Positions 1 through 10,641 of a stretch of 64,000 nt of DNA are shown here, piece by piece (the first letter of the stretch is position 1; the number at the start of each line of letters is the position of its first letter). The stretch spans positions 1-64,000 of the forward strand of contig WTXI01000030.1 in assembly GCA_022376515.1 (NCBI GenBank), read 5' to 3'. The translations under genes and the position numbers were made by a program. The notes beneath the pieces were generated by a model, which saw only the letters and a list, made by a program, of their open reading frames with translations, ran no database searches and was not told where the DNA came from. This DNA comes from Lactifluus volemus (taxonomy: Eukaryota; Basidiomycota; Agaricomycetes; Russulales; Russulaceae).

Positions 1-2
1 GG

Positions 3-446
3 GCGGGCGACGTAAATGATCGTAAGTCGACTTCGGGATTCGTTTTTCTTCTATCCGGAGGCGCCGTCAGTTGGTCGTCAAAGAAGCAACCCTGCGTAGC
101 CCTTTCAACGACAGAAGCCGAGTACATCGCTGCCGCACACGTGTCGAAGGAAGCAGTCTGGCTCCGCCGTCTCCTTGCCGAACTTTACATCGACGTTTCA
201 GCACCTACGTTGCTTTATATCGATAGCCAATCCGCTATGGCAGTCGCACGCAACCCCGAGTTCCACGATAGGACCAAACATATAGGCGTCCGATATCACT
301 TCCTCCGACAGCTCCTCACCGATTCCGAAATCGACTTCTCGTACGTACCCACGATTGACCAGGTCACGGACGCGCTGACCAAGGGTCTCGTGCGGGTTAA
401 ACTCGAGTCACACGCTCTTGCGATGGGACTCCGAGATGCAGCGTGA
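3..446 (+). CDS. Copia-type retrotransposon pol, 3' end (RNase H), truncated by the window edge
   Basis: The reading frame is open from base 3 to the TGA at 444-446, without the start of the gene. The translation carries the Copia RNase H signature: DRKSTSG, then SWSSKKQ, then [12 protein letters not shown], and near the end [10 protein letters not shown] and a final DALTKGL block. These are the usual last 145 or so residues of Ty1/Copia polyprotein. RNase H removes the RNA strand during reverse transcription in the cytoplasmic particle. The stop is followed within about 8 bases by a purine tract (gtgaaggggcg) and the start of an LTR, the expected 3' end of such an element. Integrase and reverse transcriptase would lie to the left, outside the window. 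No frame break is seen in this part. Confidence 0.93.
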   Translation, partial: AGDVNDRKSTSGFVFLLSGGAVSWSSKKQPCVALSTTEAEYIAAAHVSKEAVWLRRLLAELYIDVSAPTLLYIDSQSAMAVARNPEFHDRTKHIGVRYHFLRQLLTDSEIDFSYVPTIDQVTDALTKGLVRVKLESHALAMGLRDAA

Positions 447-453
447 AGGGGCG

Positions 454-720
454 TGTTAGATATGGTGGGATCTTGTCCCGCTTATCTCGGATGGAGGACT
501 ATTTTGCACTTTTATTATCTTAGATTTGTATGCAACTTCGGACAGACTCGGAAACCCAAATAGGTAGTTACGATACGTACGTTGACTCTTCGAGATTTCG
601 GCAAACACACATAAACTATAGTCAGCCACATTCAACTGTATTTATACCCGTAGTTTTTACCCCTGGGGACTCAGCGTTTTCACTCCCGCTGACTCGTCCT
701 CAGCGTTTTCAATAAAGCTC
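454..720 (+). repeat. Copia 3' LTR, right end not defined
   Basis: It begins TGTTAGATATGGTGG directly after the polypurine tract that follows the RNase H stop. An AATAAA signal lies at 711-716, preceded by a twice-repeated cagcgttttc, as in the R region of many LTRs. I could not find the closing CA with confidence, so the right boundary is approximate and the LTR may be cut. Confidence 0.65.
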
Positions 721-1905
721 GATATGAAGTCAAATGGGTTTAAAATATGAGGAACACAATGAGTAGCGCGCTCGGTCCTCAGCTGAGACTGCACCCTCCT
801 GGACACGCGAGGGGCCTCAGGAAATATACTAGAACTAATAAAAAAGGATAGTAAGTCATCTCGAAGCAGGAAAAGGGTATAGTAAAACGGTCTAGATGCC
901 CGCCCCCAACGGGGAGCAGAGACGACCCCGAGCCATCCCGGATCATCCTCCGAGTCAGGCTGCCGGCTGCGATGGCATCGCCTTCCTCGGGCTCCTCTGG
1001 CCTCCCGCAGCCAAATCCTCCTCCCCCTCGGCATCCAACAACGCTTCCAAATTGGCAATATACTCCAACATTGTCAGGGGATCTGATGCGCAACGATCAG
1101 TGACTGCCCCAACCGTCTCTGAACTGTCCTACATCTCCTCCCGTCTCACACACGTGCCAGTGATCTCAGGTTTTCCAAGCCAGATCATGGGCTGGTATTA
1201 CTTAGAGGTGTAGATAGTATATGAACAAAATTTTGTACACTATTTATCTCTACCAATCTACTTCGACTACAAGTGATCCATTACGGCCATGACATCAGGG
1301 GAGGCTGAGTCTGATGAGATGGGAACGACTTGTCAAATTTGGCAGCCTCATATGCTTCGCTCGACAATCATGGGCCTTGTGCGGTAAAACATTGTGCTGC
1401 TTGTTGATTTCTCCCACGTCGACACAGGTGGACTCCTGGTTCAGTTCACCCTCCTTTCCTCTCTATGCATGCCTTTGTGAACTGCAGAAACCCAACACCT
1501 TCTCGCTGGAGGGTATTGAGTAGCTACTGATCCCGAAATTGAAGCTGGTGTTTGAGGCCGGCCAAGATGAGGTCGATATTGGCTGTCATTGCCTCCTCGA
1601 ATGTGCTGCCATTGTGTTGGTGAGTTCCAATATCCCCATTGTTGTCATCTTCATTGCTGAAATCAGCTCCTTCTGCATCATCCTCATGATTCTCGATTAC
1701 TTACTGTACGATATGAAAATCCTCGTGTTTTCTTCTACGCGTTTCGATATGCTTTGTTTTGTTGTTTACTATGTCTCAGTGCTCTTGTTCTCTATTTTGA
1801 AATAGCTAAACTACGAAATGCATAAAATATGGGAAAAATAGTGCCCAACAAATGTAACCAAGTTGTTTCTTCCCTTTGTGCCCCTTTTCCCCCTCAAAAA
1901 TTTGA
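721..1905. other. Mosaic of repeat fragments, no intact gene
   Basis: No convincing ORF. Bases about 1060-1130 match, in minus orientation, an exon of the coiled-coil gene copies near 8545-8600 and 16258-16310. Bases about 1385-1553, read on the minus strand, match 9298-9485 on the plus strand (a second dispersed repeat of unknown nature). The remainder, including an AT-rich stretch at 1600-1850, shows nothing I recognise. Confidence 0.5.
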
Positions 1906-2653
1906 CTAAATGCCCATAAGCATATGATCGTCCGTCTTCCAGAAGCCAATGCTCTCGAGCACACCTGAGACACAGAAACTGATAAGGCTTTGTGTGAATG
2001 AGATACTGACACACATATACACGCACCATCCGAAGTAACAGTGCCAAGGAAGGCAATAATAGGGCCAAATGTGCCGAATGTCGCTTGAGTGATCGCGGTG
2101 CCTCCGAACGGCCCTGTATCCCTCAGTCAATTACAAAGCTTGTTGGAACACGTAAGACCACAGACCTTGAACATTTATATTTCCTGCCTGGGTATCAAAA
2201 ACGACGAAACTCATGTTCTGAATAGCCCCACTATTGAGCCTTCCACCATGAACGCCGACTAGGACATCAGTGTCTGGAAAAAATTATTATCAACACGTTT
2301 AATGCTAAGCGATTGAGGTAGATAACGGAACATACTTGTGAGGGTCACATTGTTAACATTACCGTTGTTGGAGCCATGCAGGACAGGGACGGGGGAAGTC
2401 TGGCCATCGATCACGTACGAAATTTGAATTCCGACAATGTTTGATCCATTGTCGTAAACGGCGATGTTAGAGATGCGATTTATAACCTGAGATGCAGGCC
2501 ATTTTCCCACTGCATCACTTTAGCACCGTATGAGAGCCAGAAGGACTTCGATATCTCACGGGTCGATAGATCATCAAATGAAGTACTTCCAATGGTAGGG
2601 GTCGGACCAGTGGATTGAGTAGAAGTAAAAGAGGGGAGTTTAGTATAAGTCAT
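1906..2653 (-). CDS. Jacalin-like lectin, copy J1 (intact, five exons)
   Basis: Spliced reading gives a protein of about 170 residues. The start ATG is at 2653-2651 and the stop TAG at 1908-1906. Introns are short and bounded by GT-AG in frame: one after the first ~32 codons, one with donor gtatgt in the middle, one before GPFGG, and one before the last exon. The product has the jacalin pattern: a VYDNGSNIVGIQ strand, LHGSNNG, DVLVGVHGG, a MSFVVFDT strand, GPFGG and a final LESIGFW. Jacalin-fold lectins bind glycans. In known members the sugar site includes a final G-x3-D motif; here that position reads as GVLES, so binding cannot be assumed. No signal peptide is evident, so a cytosolic product is likely. 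The last exon differs from the other copies and ends in KTDDHMLMGI. It is one of five copies in this window. Confidence 0.82.
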
Positions 2654-2712
2654 TGTGTTTGATGTAATATTGAGGGTAAGGTCGTTTTTGTCATTTCCTG
2701 GTTCAACTGTGA

Positions 2713-2720
2713 CCTTTTAT
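2713..2720 (-). promoter_or_regulatory. TATA-like box of lectin copy J1
   Basis: ATAAAAGG on the minus strand, about 60 bases before the J1 start codon. The same octamer lies 50-70 bases upstream of all five lectin copies (5203-5210, 9844-9851, 13500-13507, 21775-21782), inside otherwise shared upstream sequence. Confidence 0.6.
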
Positions 2721-3739
2721 GCTTGACAGGAGCATTCGAAAGGAAAGTCTGACACTTGGTCTGACAAACGGAGGTCCTTGTCTCTAGGACTTCTAGCGGA
2801 AATTTCTAGGCTGTCCAAGATTCTTCTAACACATCGCTGTCACGATTATCAACGCAGGGATCGGGTTTATCGCCGTACTACGAGATACTATGGTGATTTG
2901 CCACTCTCGGATGCCTCGACTGTCAAGTCCGGTGACTGGCTTCAGGCCGGAAGCCGGCCAAGCCGGCCCCAAATGGGCCGAGCCGAGGCTAGGGCCTGGA
3001 TCAATATTGATTTTTCTACGCACGCCGGCTTGATAGAACGAGAACTTAGGACGGACCTGATTCTCACGAGATTGCGCCATGAATTACGCCGGTGCACACC
3101 TGCTGACCTGCTGATCAGTGGCACGAAAGCTAACATAAGGTTACTTTGGCGGAGCAAAGTCAGAGCTCGCTCGTATCTTGAGGCGGAGACTAAATTGAGA
3201 GACGGCAACAATGCTCAGATCTCCCGCCGTGAGCCTCATTCAAGTTGACTTGTCTGAAAGAGTCGCAGCCACCTGCATTGCGCCCAGCACTGGACATGTT
3301 CTGGTATGTTCTATGGACGAGCCTGTAAGGGAAGTAGGTAGCGTCTACTATCACTGGCACTGGCCCAATTATTGTACCCAATAAGGCCATTCTTGCTTCT
3401 CACTTGCACTATCGATCAAACAATCCTAACGTGTCACTATCGCTCAGTCTCGACTCGGTCAGAAGACCGCTGCGTATAACGGACTTTGAACGTTGCAGGA
3501 GCTCAAGTGTGTATCCTGCCGTTACCTCGTCAAGACCGGTCATGTTTGACCATTTCCACTCACTGAGTAGTATTGTTTCGTGTTCATCACTTAGCGCCTT
3601 CCGCAACGAGGTGTTATGAAAATAGAGCACCAGAATTTCGCGTCCGCAGGCCCACACCGCCAGGTTGGAAGAGGCCACACACTCGTCTGAAGAGAGCGGA
3701 TGCAGGCAGATAGCGAGTCAATTATCAAAGAAATCAAAA
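2721..3739. repeat. Duplicated spacer between coiled-coil gene and lectin gene (segments A and B), copy 1
   Basis: Segment A (about 2721-3230) recurs at about 5211-5752, 9545-9840, 13508-14040 and 21240-21774. Segment B (about 3231-3739) recurs at 6573-7046, is truncated at 14050-14250, and lies inverted at 20620-21235. Long ORFs in segment A are open in several frames at once but carry indels between copies, so I read it as noncoding upstream DNA of the lectin gene. It contains the near-palindrome gcttcaggccagaagctgg in several copies. Confidence 0.75.
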
Positions 3740-4250
3740 TTAGCATCTAAAATAAAATGGGTATCTGCATTCCGTAACGCGTGCCATCAACACTTCCGTG
3801 ATCTTGTGTGTCATGCAGACCGACCAAACAGGCTGCCATGAAGCCATAAACTCGATTAAGTCACGGTGGGCCCAGAGTACCCGGATACCCAAAGGTTTCA
3901 CTACTTCATCTGGCGACGGACCATGAGTTGGCAAAGCCAACCGCGACGGATCTAGACTCGGCCACTGCTTCTCCAAAACTCGTTTCCTCGACGCCACGGG
4001 AGTGCTAGTCGTGCAGCCGAGAGGTATGATGGATGCAAAGTCATTGGACTCCAGGTCGCTACCTGGCCCTTCCGAAGCAATCTACGCTGTATCAGGAACT
4101 GCGCAAGCATCAAAATGTCAGCAAAGTCAGGGACGATCGGCAGTCGTATGAACTCACCAAAATCGTCAGGCAGACCATTTCAAGCTGAGGCCCGGGTATG
4201 TCCGGTGGACACGGGCGAACGTGATAGTAGTTGGACGGGAGACGCGCAAC
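3740..4250 (-). pseudogene. 3' end of the coiled-coil gene, truncated copy C4
   Basis: Only the last exons are present. Read on the minus strand, a GT-AG intron around 4090-4150 is followed by an open stretch containing SNDFASIIPL, SRKRVLEKQWPSLDP, THGPSPDEVV and a C-terminus ending YPFYFRC before the TAA at 3742-3740. The matching sequence appears in the copies at about 7047-7560 and 20160-20600. At the W of KQWPSLDP the copy at 20.5 kb carries a stop. The 5' part of the gene is missing here and the sequence passes straight into the downstream flank of lectin copy J2, so this is a rearrangement remnant rather than a working gene. Confidence 0.65.
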
Positions 4251-4419
4251 AAGTTCTCCCGCAGATTTGGTACTTATATTCAGAAAGCCACGGATTCAAC
4301 TACTATACACTGCAGGTGTCTTAGGTCGCAAGAGTGAATTCAGACTTGGCGCAGATCAGACGGAATGCAGACAATTTCTTTACTTTCTTGCATCGCTCTT
4401 CATCCAACGTGATAATGCT
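4251..4419. repeat. Shared downstream flank of lectin genes
   Basis: The same sequence flanks J4 (about 12540-12705) and J5 (about 22568-22742). A diverged copy lies at about 10995-11210, downstream of J3. It is noncoding. In J4 and J5 it leads on to a fragment of ribosomal protein eL8. Confidence 0.7.
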
Positions 4420-5146
4420 TCAGATGTCACTCTTCCAGAAGCCAATACTCTCGAGCACACCTGAGACGCAGAAACCGATAAGACTGTGTGTGAATGAAAT
4501 ACTGACCACATATACACGCACCAGCCGAAGTAACGGTGCCAAGGAAGGCAGCAATAGTGCCGAATGTGCCGAATGTCCCTTGAGGGACCGCGCCGCCTCC
4601 GAACGGGCCTGTATCCCTCAGTCAATTACAAAGCTTGTTGGAACACGTAAGGGCACAGACCTTGGACATTTACACTTCCCGTCTGGGTATTAAAAACGAC
4701 GAAACTCATGTTCTGAATAGCCCCACTATTGAGCCTGCCACCATAAACGCCGACTAGGACATCATTGTCTGGAAAAAATTATTATCCACACATTTAATGC
4801 TAAGCGATTGAGGTAGATAACGGAACATACTTATGAGGTTCACATTGTTAACATTACCGGTGTTGGAGCCATGCAGGGTGAGGACAGCCTGGCCATTGAC
4901 GATGTACGTAATCTGAATTCCGACAATGTTTGCACCATTGTCCCAAACGGCGATGTTAGAGATGCGAGTTATAAGCTGAGATGCAGGCCATTTTCCCACT
5001 GCATCACTTTAGCATCGTCTAAGAGCCAGAAGGACTTCGATATGAATACTCACGGTTCGATAGATCATCAAATGAAGTACTTCCATGGTAGGGGTCGGAC
5101 CAATGGATTGAGTAGAAGTAAGAGCGGGGAGTGTAGTAAAAGTCAT
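4420..5146 (-). pseudogene. Jacalin-like lectin, copy J2 (one-base deletion in exon 1)
   Basis: This copy has the same five-exon structure and splice sites as J1, J4 and J5. The start ATG is at 5146-5144 and the last exon encodes LESIGFWKSDI with a TGA at 4422-4420. In exon 1 the sequence reads accatgg where the J1 copy reads accattgg. The lost T shifts the frame about 20 codons after the start and brings early stops. All later exons keep the jacalin pattern (VWDNGANIVGIQ, LHGSNTG, DVLVGVYGG, GPFGG) without further damage. The inactivation is therefore either recent or an assembly error. The TATA-like box at 5203-5210 is intact. Confidence 0.75.
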
Positions 5147-5210
5147 TGTTGATGTAATATTGAGGGTAAGGTCGTTGTTGTCGTTTCCTGGTTCAACTGT
5201 GACCTTTTAT

Positions 5211-5752
5211 GCTTCACAGGACGGAGGTGGAGTTCTGAGTCCATTTTTGGGATGTCGTCACACTTCGATTCCGTTCCTCCTTTTGTCTCTAGGACTTCAA
5301 GCGGAAAATTCTAGGCATTCCGGGATTCTCCTGAGTATAACATACCGCTGTCACGATTATCAACACAAGGGTCAGGTTTATCGAACGCCGTACTATGAGA
5401 TAGCATGGTGATTTGCCACTCTCGGATGCCTCGACCATCAAGATGGTGTCCGGTAACTACTCGTGATGTTCCTAGCCCAGCTTCAGGCAAGAAGCTGGCC
5501 AAGCTGGCCCCCAATGGGCCGAGCCAACTGAAGGGCCTATGGATCAATATTGATGTTTCTGAGCACACCATCTTGACAGAACAACAACTTAGGACGGACC
5601 TGATTCTCACGGGATTGCGCCATGAATTACGCCGGTGCACACCTGCTGACCTGCTGATTAGTGGTTTGACAGAAAACATGAGGTTACTTTGGGGGAGCAA
5701 AGTCAGAGCTCGATCGTATCTCGAGGCCGAGACTAAATTGATGGACGGCAAC
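5211..5752. repeat. Lectin upstream segment A, copy 2
   Basis: Collinear with 2721-3230. It ends in gacggcaac, where the TIR element described next has inserted. The uninterrupted sequence is seen at 3201-3225. Confidence 0.75.
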
Positions 5753-5755
5753 AAT

Positions 5756-6095
5756 AGGGGTTTTCAAAGTTGACGAAAGCGTTGCTTCCCCTAGGTGATT
5801 GCGAAAGTGATTTTGATTCAGAGATGTACAAATTCGAAACTGTAGAAAGCGCTTTCCCAACTTTGATCAGCAAAAAGAAACTGCTTTCGCAGCGCGCGAC
5901 TTGAAGCGCTTTTTGAATTTGGGTGAGCATGGGGAAGTGCGGCGGCCTGCTAGGAAACTCGCGAAGGCTCTGGGCGCGGTGATGGTGGGTTGAGGAGCTT
6001 GACAACTGAGCGCAACACCGCAGGTTCAGATGGGGGTTTGTCGGGTGACAATGCATTGGTCACCGGTCACTGGAACCACAGAAAAAAAAAAGTCA

Positions 6096-6192
<97 letters not shown>

Positions 6193-6569
6193 AGAACAGA
6201 TGGGAGGTGTGTGTGGGGTGACCAATCATTGACACCCGGTCACTTGGAACCGCGTGAACTGACGAGAGCAATTATGCCAGTTCTAGAGTGCACGAGGATA
6301 GACACATTTTGGAAGTTTGAAGAATAGAAAAACAAATAGAGATGGCAGTACTATGTAATGGTATACAACGAGCTTTCAAGAAGCCAAAGGCTGATTTTCA
6401 AAGCCCGCTGAGGTTGCCGAGTGTGCCGCGCTCGAAAGCACAAAGTGACTTCGCCATTTTTCAAAGTGATTTCGCATTACAAAATAATACGTAAGTACAT
6501 CACTCGAGTCGAAATCACTTTCGAAATCATCTCAGGAAAGCGACGCTTTCGTCAACTTTGAAAACCCCT
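5756..6569. mobile_element. 814-bp TIR element (MITE-like) with a 3-bp target duplication
   Basis: The ends are inverted repeats of about 60 bases: the left end AGGGGTTTTCAAAGTTGACG is mirrored at the right end as CGTCAACTTTGAAAACCCCT. The flanks show a duplicated AAT (5753-5755 and 6570-6572). The empty site exists in the same window: ggcaacaatgctcag at 3204-3218 is exactly the sequence with the element and one AAT removed. There is no transposase ORF, so this is a non-autonomous DNA transposon. Internally it holds a 92-base poly(A) run flanked by two related sequences of about 45 bases (near 6025-6080 and 6200-6255). Confidence 0.88.
6099..6190 (+). repeat. Homopolymer run of 92 A
   Basis: An uninterrupted A tract inside the TIR element, preceded by an A10 run (6082-6091) and gtcaagc. 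Its length is unreliable in any assembly. The apparent poly-lysine and poly-phenylalanine ORFs across it are artefacts. Confidence 0.95.
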
Positions 6570-6572
6570 AAT

Positions 6573-7046
6573 GCTCAGATCGCCTGCCGCGAGCGTCAAT
6601 CAAGTTGACTTGTCTGAAAGAGTCATAGCCGCTTGCATTGCGCCCAGTCCACGACTTGTTCCGGGATGTTCTATGGACGAGCTTCTTGCTTCTCACTTGC
6701 ACTATCGATCAAACGATCCTTACATGTCACTATCGCTCAGTCTCGACTCGGTCAGAAGACCCCGGCGTAAAACGGACTTTGAACGTTGCAGGAGCTCAAG
6801 TGTGTATCCTGCCGTTACCTCGTCAAGACTGGTCATGTCTGATCATTTCCACCCACTGAGTGGTATTGTTTCGTGACCATCACTTAGCACGTTCCGCTGC
6901 TTCCGCAACGAGGTGTTATGAAAATAGACCACCAGCGTTTCGCGTCCGCAGGCCCACGCCGCCAGGTTGGAAGAGGCCACACGCTTGTCTGAAGAGAGCG
7001 GATGCAGACAGATAGCGAGTCAATTATCAAAGAAATCAAAGTTAGC
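6573..7046. repeat. Spacer segment B, copy 2
   Basis: Continues the duplicated block after the TIR element and is collinear with 3216-3739. No gene seen. Confidence 0.7.
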
Positions 7047-9290
7047 ATCTAAACGAAAATGGGTATCTGCATTCCGTAACGCGTGCCATCAACACTTCCG
7101 TGATCTTGTGTGTCATGCAGACCGACCAAACAGGCTGCCATGAAGCCATAAACTCGATTAAGTCACGGTGGACCCAGAGTACCCGGATACTCAAAGTTTC
7201 ACTACTTCATCTGGCGACGGACCATGAGTTGGCAAAGCCAACCGCGACGGATCTAGACTCGGCCACTGCTTCTCCAAAACTCGTTTCCTCGACGCCACGG
7301 GAGTGCTAGTCGTGCAGCCGAGAGGTATGATGGATGCAAAGTCATTGGACTCCAGGTCGCTACCTGGCCCTTCCGAAGCAATCTACGCTGTATCAGGAAC
7401 TGCGCAAGCATCAAAATGTCAGCAAAGTCAGGGACGATCGGCAGTCGTATGAACTCACCAAAATCGTCAGGCAGACCATTTCAAGCTGAGGCCCGGGTAT
7501 GTCCGGTGGACACGGGTGAACGTGATAGTAGTTGGACGGGAGACGCGCAAAGAAACATTCGAATCTTAACTCTTCTTACAGACGGGGTTGAGCACAGCCT
7601 GGCTTTTTGGTAGGACATTTGGATCAAGGCTAGCACGCCGAGCGCTTCGACGACGTGGTATCGGTCCATAACTAGTACGAGGTTGGGTGAAAATGAAATG
7701 GCTTTCGGCTGACGGCGACGAGTTGATGACGATGTGCTCGATTGGAGTACGGTAGTCCCTCGACAGGTCTGAATCTACGAAGTAGGTTCCTTTGGAAGAT
7801 CCGCGGTTGTGCGAATTCGCAATGGAGATCCCGGACGATCTGGCTTCATCATAGGCTCTGCAACAGCCTGGAAAGTTTCGACGCCATGAACCGGAAGCGT
7901 AAACGGATCTGAAGGGGCAATCTCAGTTGAGTGAGGCGTGAGCGGTAGTTCTCTTGAAAAAGACACTGTCGTCTGGATCTTAGGGTCCATTTTCGAGAAT
8001 GACAGCGAATTTCTGAGAGCCGCGGTCAAACCTGTTCCATATAACTTGGGGTTGAGAGGCGACAAGGAGGGGAAGAATATAGAGCGATACTGACCATTTG
8101 ATCATCGCCACTGTCGTATCGGGTGACAATCATGGCATTCTGACGTTGCGACCTCCTGAGTGAGGCCTCCCGGTGCTCTAATGGTAGGTCGTGGCGTGGT
8201 GAGGGACACACTCAGGAACAAACGGTTGGTCAATAATACCTTGGAGGATGGGTGCAGGAGATATTTCACTGCCCATCAGTTGAGCAAGTTCGAAATTTTG
8301 ATGGGGCAGGTGAACGGAGGACAATTGTATGGGCGATCGTTGGGGGAAAAGGGTTGTCGAGATGTTGCTAACATCTCCGCAATCTCGCTGAGATGTAGCT
8401 GAAAGACGCGTGCCAAGCGCCAAGAAAACGTTAATTCAAACTCAGATCAAAGGGCTAAGAACTGACGAAAAGTCGCATGTGAATTTGGTGATGCATCGCA
8501 GGCATCCTCCGAGTGGGACGAGGACAAGCTATCTGGATAGTGTTCAGTTGTCAGGGGATCTGATGCGCAACGACCAATGACTGCCCCAACCATCTCTGCG
8601 TCTCTGCATGAACTTACCTTTGATAAGCACCCGTGCAAGGGAGCAATTTACTGACAACGGAGGAAGACTCGGGAACGGCGGAGAGGTAGACTTAAATCCT
8701 CCCAGTGCGGCGAGCATCTTGAACCTCTTCCAGGTTTTCCTGACACATGTCCAGTTCACGTTCGATGTGAGTCTCGACATCCCGTCGCGTCTCTTTCTCT
8801 TGATCGAGGTTGCGACGCAGCTTCTTGTGTCAAGCGGAGCTGCTCTCTCGCCACTGCAACTCATCCAAAAGATGATTCTTCTCAAGTTCATTGGACTCGG
8901 CCTCCTGAGCACGCTCGAATTCGAGTTGGCACATCCGCTCAAGCAGATCTTTCATTGCCGCATGTTGAGCTCTCGCAGCAACGGAGACTTCCTCGAACCA
9001 TGTATATATGTGGTATAGATCGGGCGCCTGTGAGATGGAAGGATCCCTACAGTCCTGTGTTAGGAGAAGTAGCAGAAGAAACGAAATGAAGTGGACTGGA
9101 GAGCGGAACTAATTGGCGGAGTGTCAAGAGACTGCGGAGGCAGACCGGTGTCACGTGATTCGGTTGTGCGAGTGCGAGGTCTATGCCGGGGTCGCCAAAT
9201 GATGACTGACTGCCAGAATCAATTCGCGAGAGTATGTCGTATAAACCATTCAATTGCACTTGCGCGTCCACATCCTATGGCAGCTGGCCC
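7047..9290 (-). pseudogene. 3' half of the coiled-coil gene, degraded copy C1
   Basis: Minus-strand pieces match the coiled-coil gene at 24.3-28.6 kb and the copy at 14.3-20.5 kb. Around 9047-9271 lies a piece with DAQVQLNGLYDIL and SGSQSSFG. Around 8600-8940 the ERMCQLE... rod segment is present with broken frames. Around 8170-8430 lies the exon with LAQLMGSEIS, and 7047-7560 holds the final exons. Frames change repeatedly and the last exon ends early (a TGA soon after DEVVK). The 5' portion is absent. The order and orientation show that this copy and lectin J2 form one inverted block, as in copies C2/C3 with J5. I do not recognise the family. Confidence 0.7.
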
Positions 9291-9297
9291 CAAACAC

Positions 9298-9485
9298 CAT
9301 CTTCAATTTCGGGATCAGCGGCTACTCAATACCCTCCAGCTTGCCCTCCAGCGAGATGGCGCTGGGTTTCTGCGGTTCGCAAAGGCATGTATAGAGAAGG
9401 AAATGAGGGGGAACTCAACCAGGAGTCCACCTGTGCCGACGTGGGAGAAATCAAGATGCAGCGCAATGTTTTACCGCGCAAGACT
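9298..9485 (+). repeat. Dispersed repeat D
   Basis: Matches the minus strand of 1385-1553, including ctactcaataccctccagc and ggagtccacctgtg. No gene recognised. The sequence from 9486 to 9544 is unassigned. Confidence 0.6.
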
Positions 9486-9544
9486 CACCTGCCGCCAGCT
9501 GGCAATTCTGGGTGCCGCATGGTGGTGGATGCCGGAAAGGCAAG

Positions 9545-9840
9545 GTGATCCATAGGCCCTTCAGTTGACCAGGCTGGGCTCGGCCCACTGGGGGCCAGCT
9601 TGGCCAGCTTCTGGCCTGAAGCTGGGCTAGGAACATCACGAGTAATCACCGGACACCATCTTGATAGTACGACGTTCGATAAACCCGATCCCTGCGCTGA
9701 TAATCGTGACAGCGGTATGTCAGACTCGGAAGAATCCCGGAAAGCCTAGAATTTTCCGCCTAGAGACAAAGGAGCAATGGAATCAAACCGCGACGATATC
9801 ACCTCCGTTTGTCAGATTTTCCTTTCGAATGCTCCTGTCA
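9545..9840. repeat. Lectin upstream segment A, shortened copy 3
   Basis: Reverse orientation relative to copies 1 and 2, leading directly into J3. It carries the ggccagcttggccagcttctgg motif shared with the other copies. Confidence 0.7.
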
Positions 9841-9910
9841 AGCATAAAAGGTCACAGTTGAACCAGGAAACGACAAACACGACCTTACACTCTATATTAC
9901 ATCAAACACA

Positions 9911-10641
9911 ATGCCTTTTTCTAGACTCCGCTCTCTTACTTCTACTCAATCCACTGGTCCGACCCCTACCATTGGAAATGTTTCATTTGATGATCTATCG
10001 TCCTGTGAGTATTCATATCGAAGTCCTTCTGGCTCAGACGGTGCTAAAGTGATGCAGTGGGCAAATGGCCTGCATCTCAGCTTATAGATCGCATCTCTAG
10101 CCTCACCATTTTCGACAATGGATCAAACATTATCGGAATTCAAGTTACGTACCTGGTCAATGGCACACCCATCCTCAAAATGCATGGCTCCAAAGATGGT
10201 ACAGTTAACAATGTGAACCTCGGAAGTATGTTCCATTATCTACCTCAATCACTTAGCATTAAATGTGTGAATGATTTTTTTCCAGGCAATGATATCCTAG
10301 TCGGCGTTTATGGTGGAAAGGGCAAGAGTGGGGTTATTGAGTACATGAGTTTCGTCACTTTTAATGCCCAGGCGGGAAATGTAAATGTTCAAGGTCTGTG
10401 CTCTTACGTGTTCCAACAAGCTTTGTAATTGACTGAGGGATACAGGCCCGTTCGGAGGCACCGCGATCCCTCATATGACATTCGGCACATTTGGCCCTAT
10501 TATTGGCTTCCTTGGCACTATTACTGCGGCTGGTGCGTGTACATGTTTGTCAGTATTTCATTCACACATGGTCTTATCAGTTTCTGCGTCTCAGGAGTGC
10601 TCGAGAGTATTGGTTTCTGGAGTCTCGATGTAATAGATTAG
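9911..10641 (+). CDS. Jacalin-like lectin, copy J3 (open reading, altered C-terminus)
   Basis: The start ATG at 9911 begins MPFSRLRSLTS. Exon 2 (after acceptor gatgcag) encodes LGKWPASQLIDR and IFDNGSNIIGIQ. The mid-gene intron (donor gtatgttc, acceptor ttttccag) is followed by NDILVGVYGG and MSFVTFN. After an intron ending gggatacag comes GPFGGTA, and a last intron (gtgcgtgtac...ctcag) precedes VLESIGFW. Every junction keeps the frame. This supports a jacalin-fold lectin of about 165 residues. Its final residues (SLDVID) replace the KSDI of J2, J4 and J5, because an unrelated sequence begins after TTCTGGA at about 10622. The conserved downstream flank resumes near 10995, so an insertion of about 370 bases supplied the new stop codon. 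It is the most diverged copy. A TATA-like box lies at 9844-9851. Confidence 0.8.

Noticed and set aside
5311..5773. Overlapping 120-150 codon ORFs on both strands in lectin upstream segment A
   Set aside because: Copies differ by indels that ignore codons, stops differ between copies, and both strands are equally open; it behaves as noncoding promoter-side DNA.
5990..6271. Poly-lysine and poly-phenylalanine ORFs
   Set aside because: They are translations of the 92-base A run in a transposon and carry no other protein signal.
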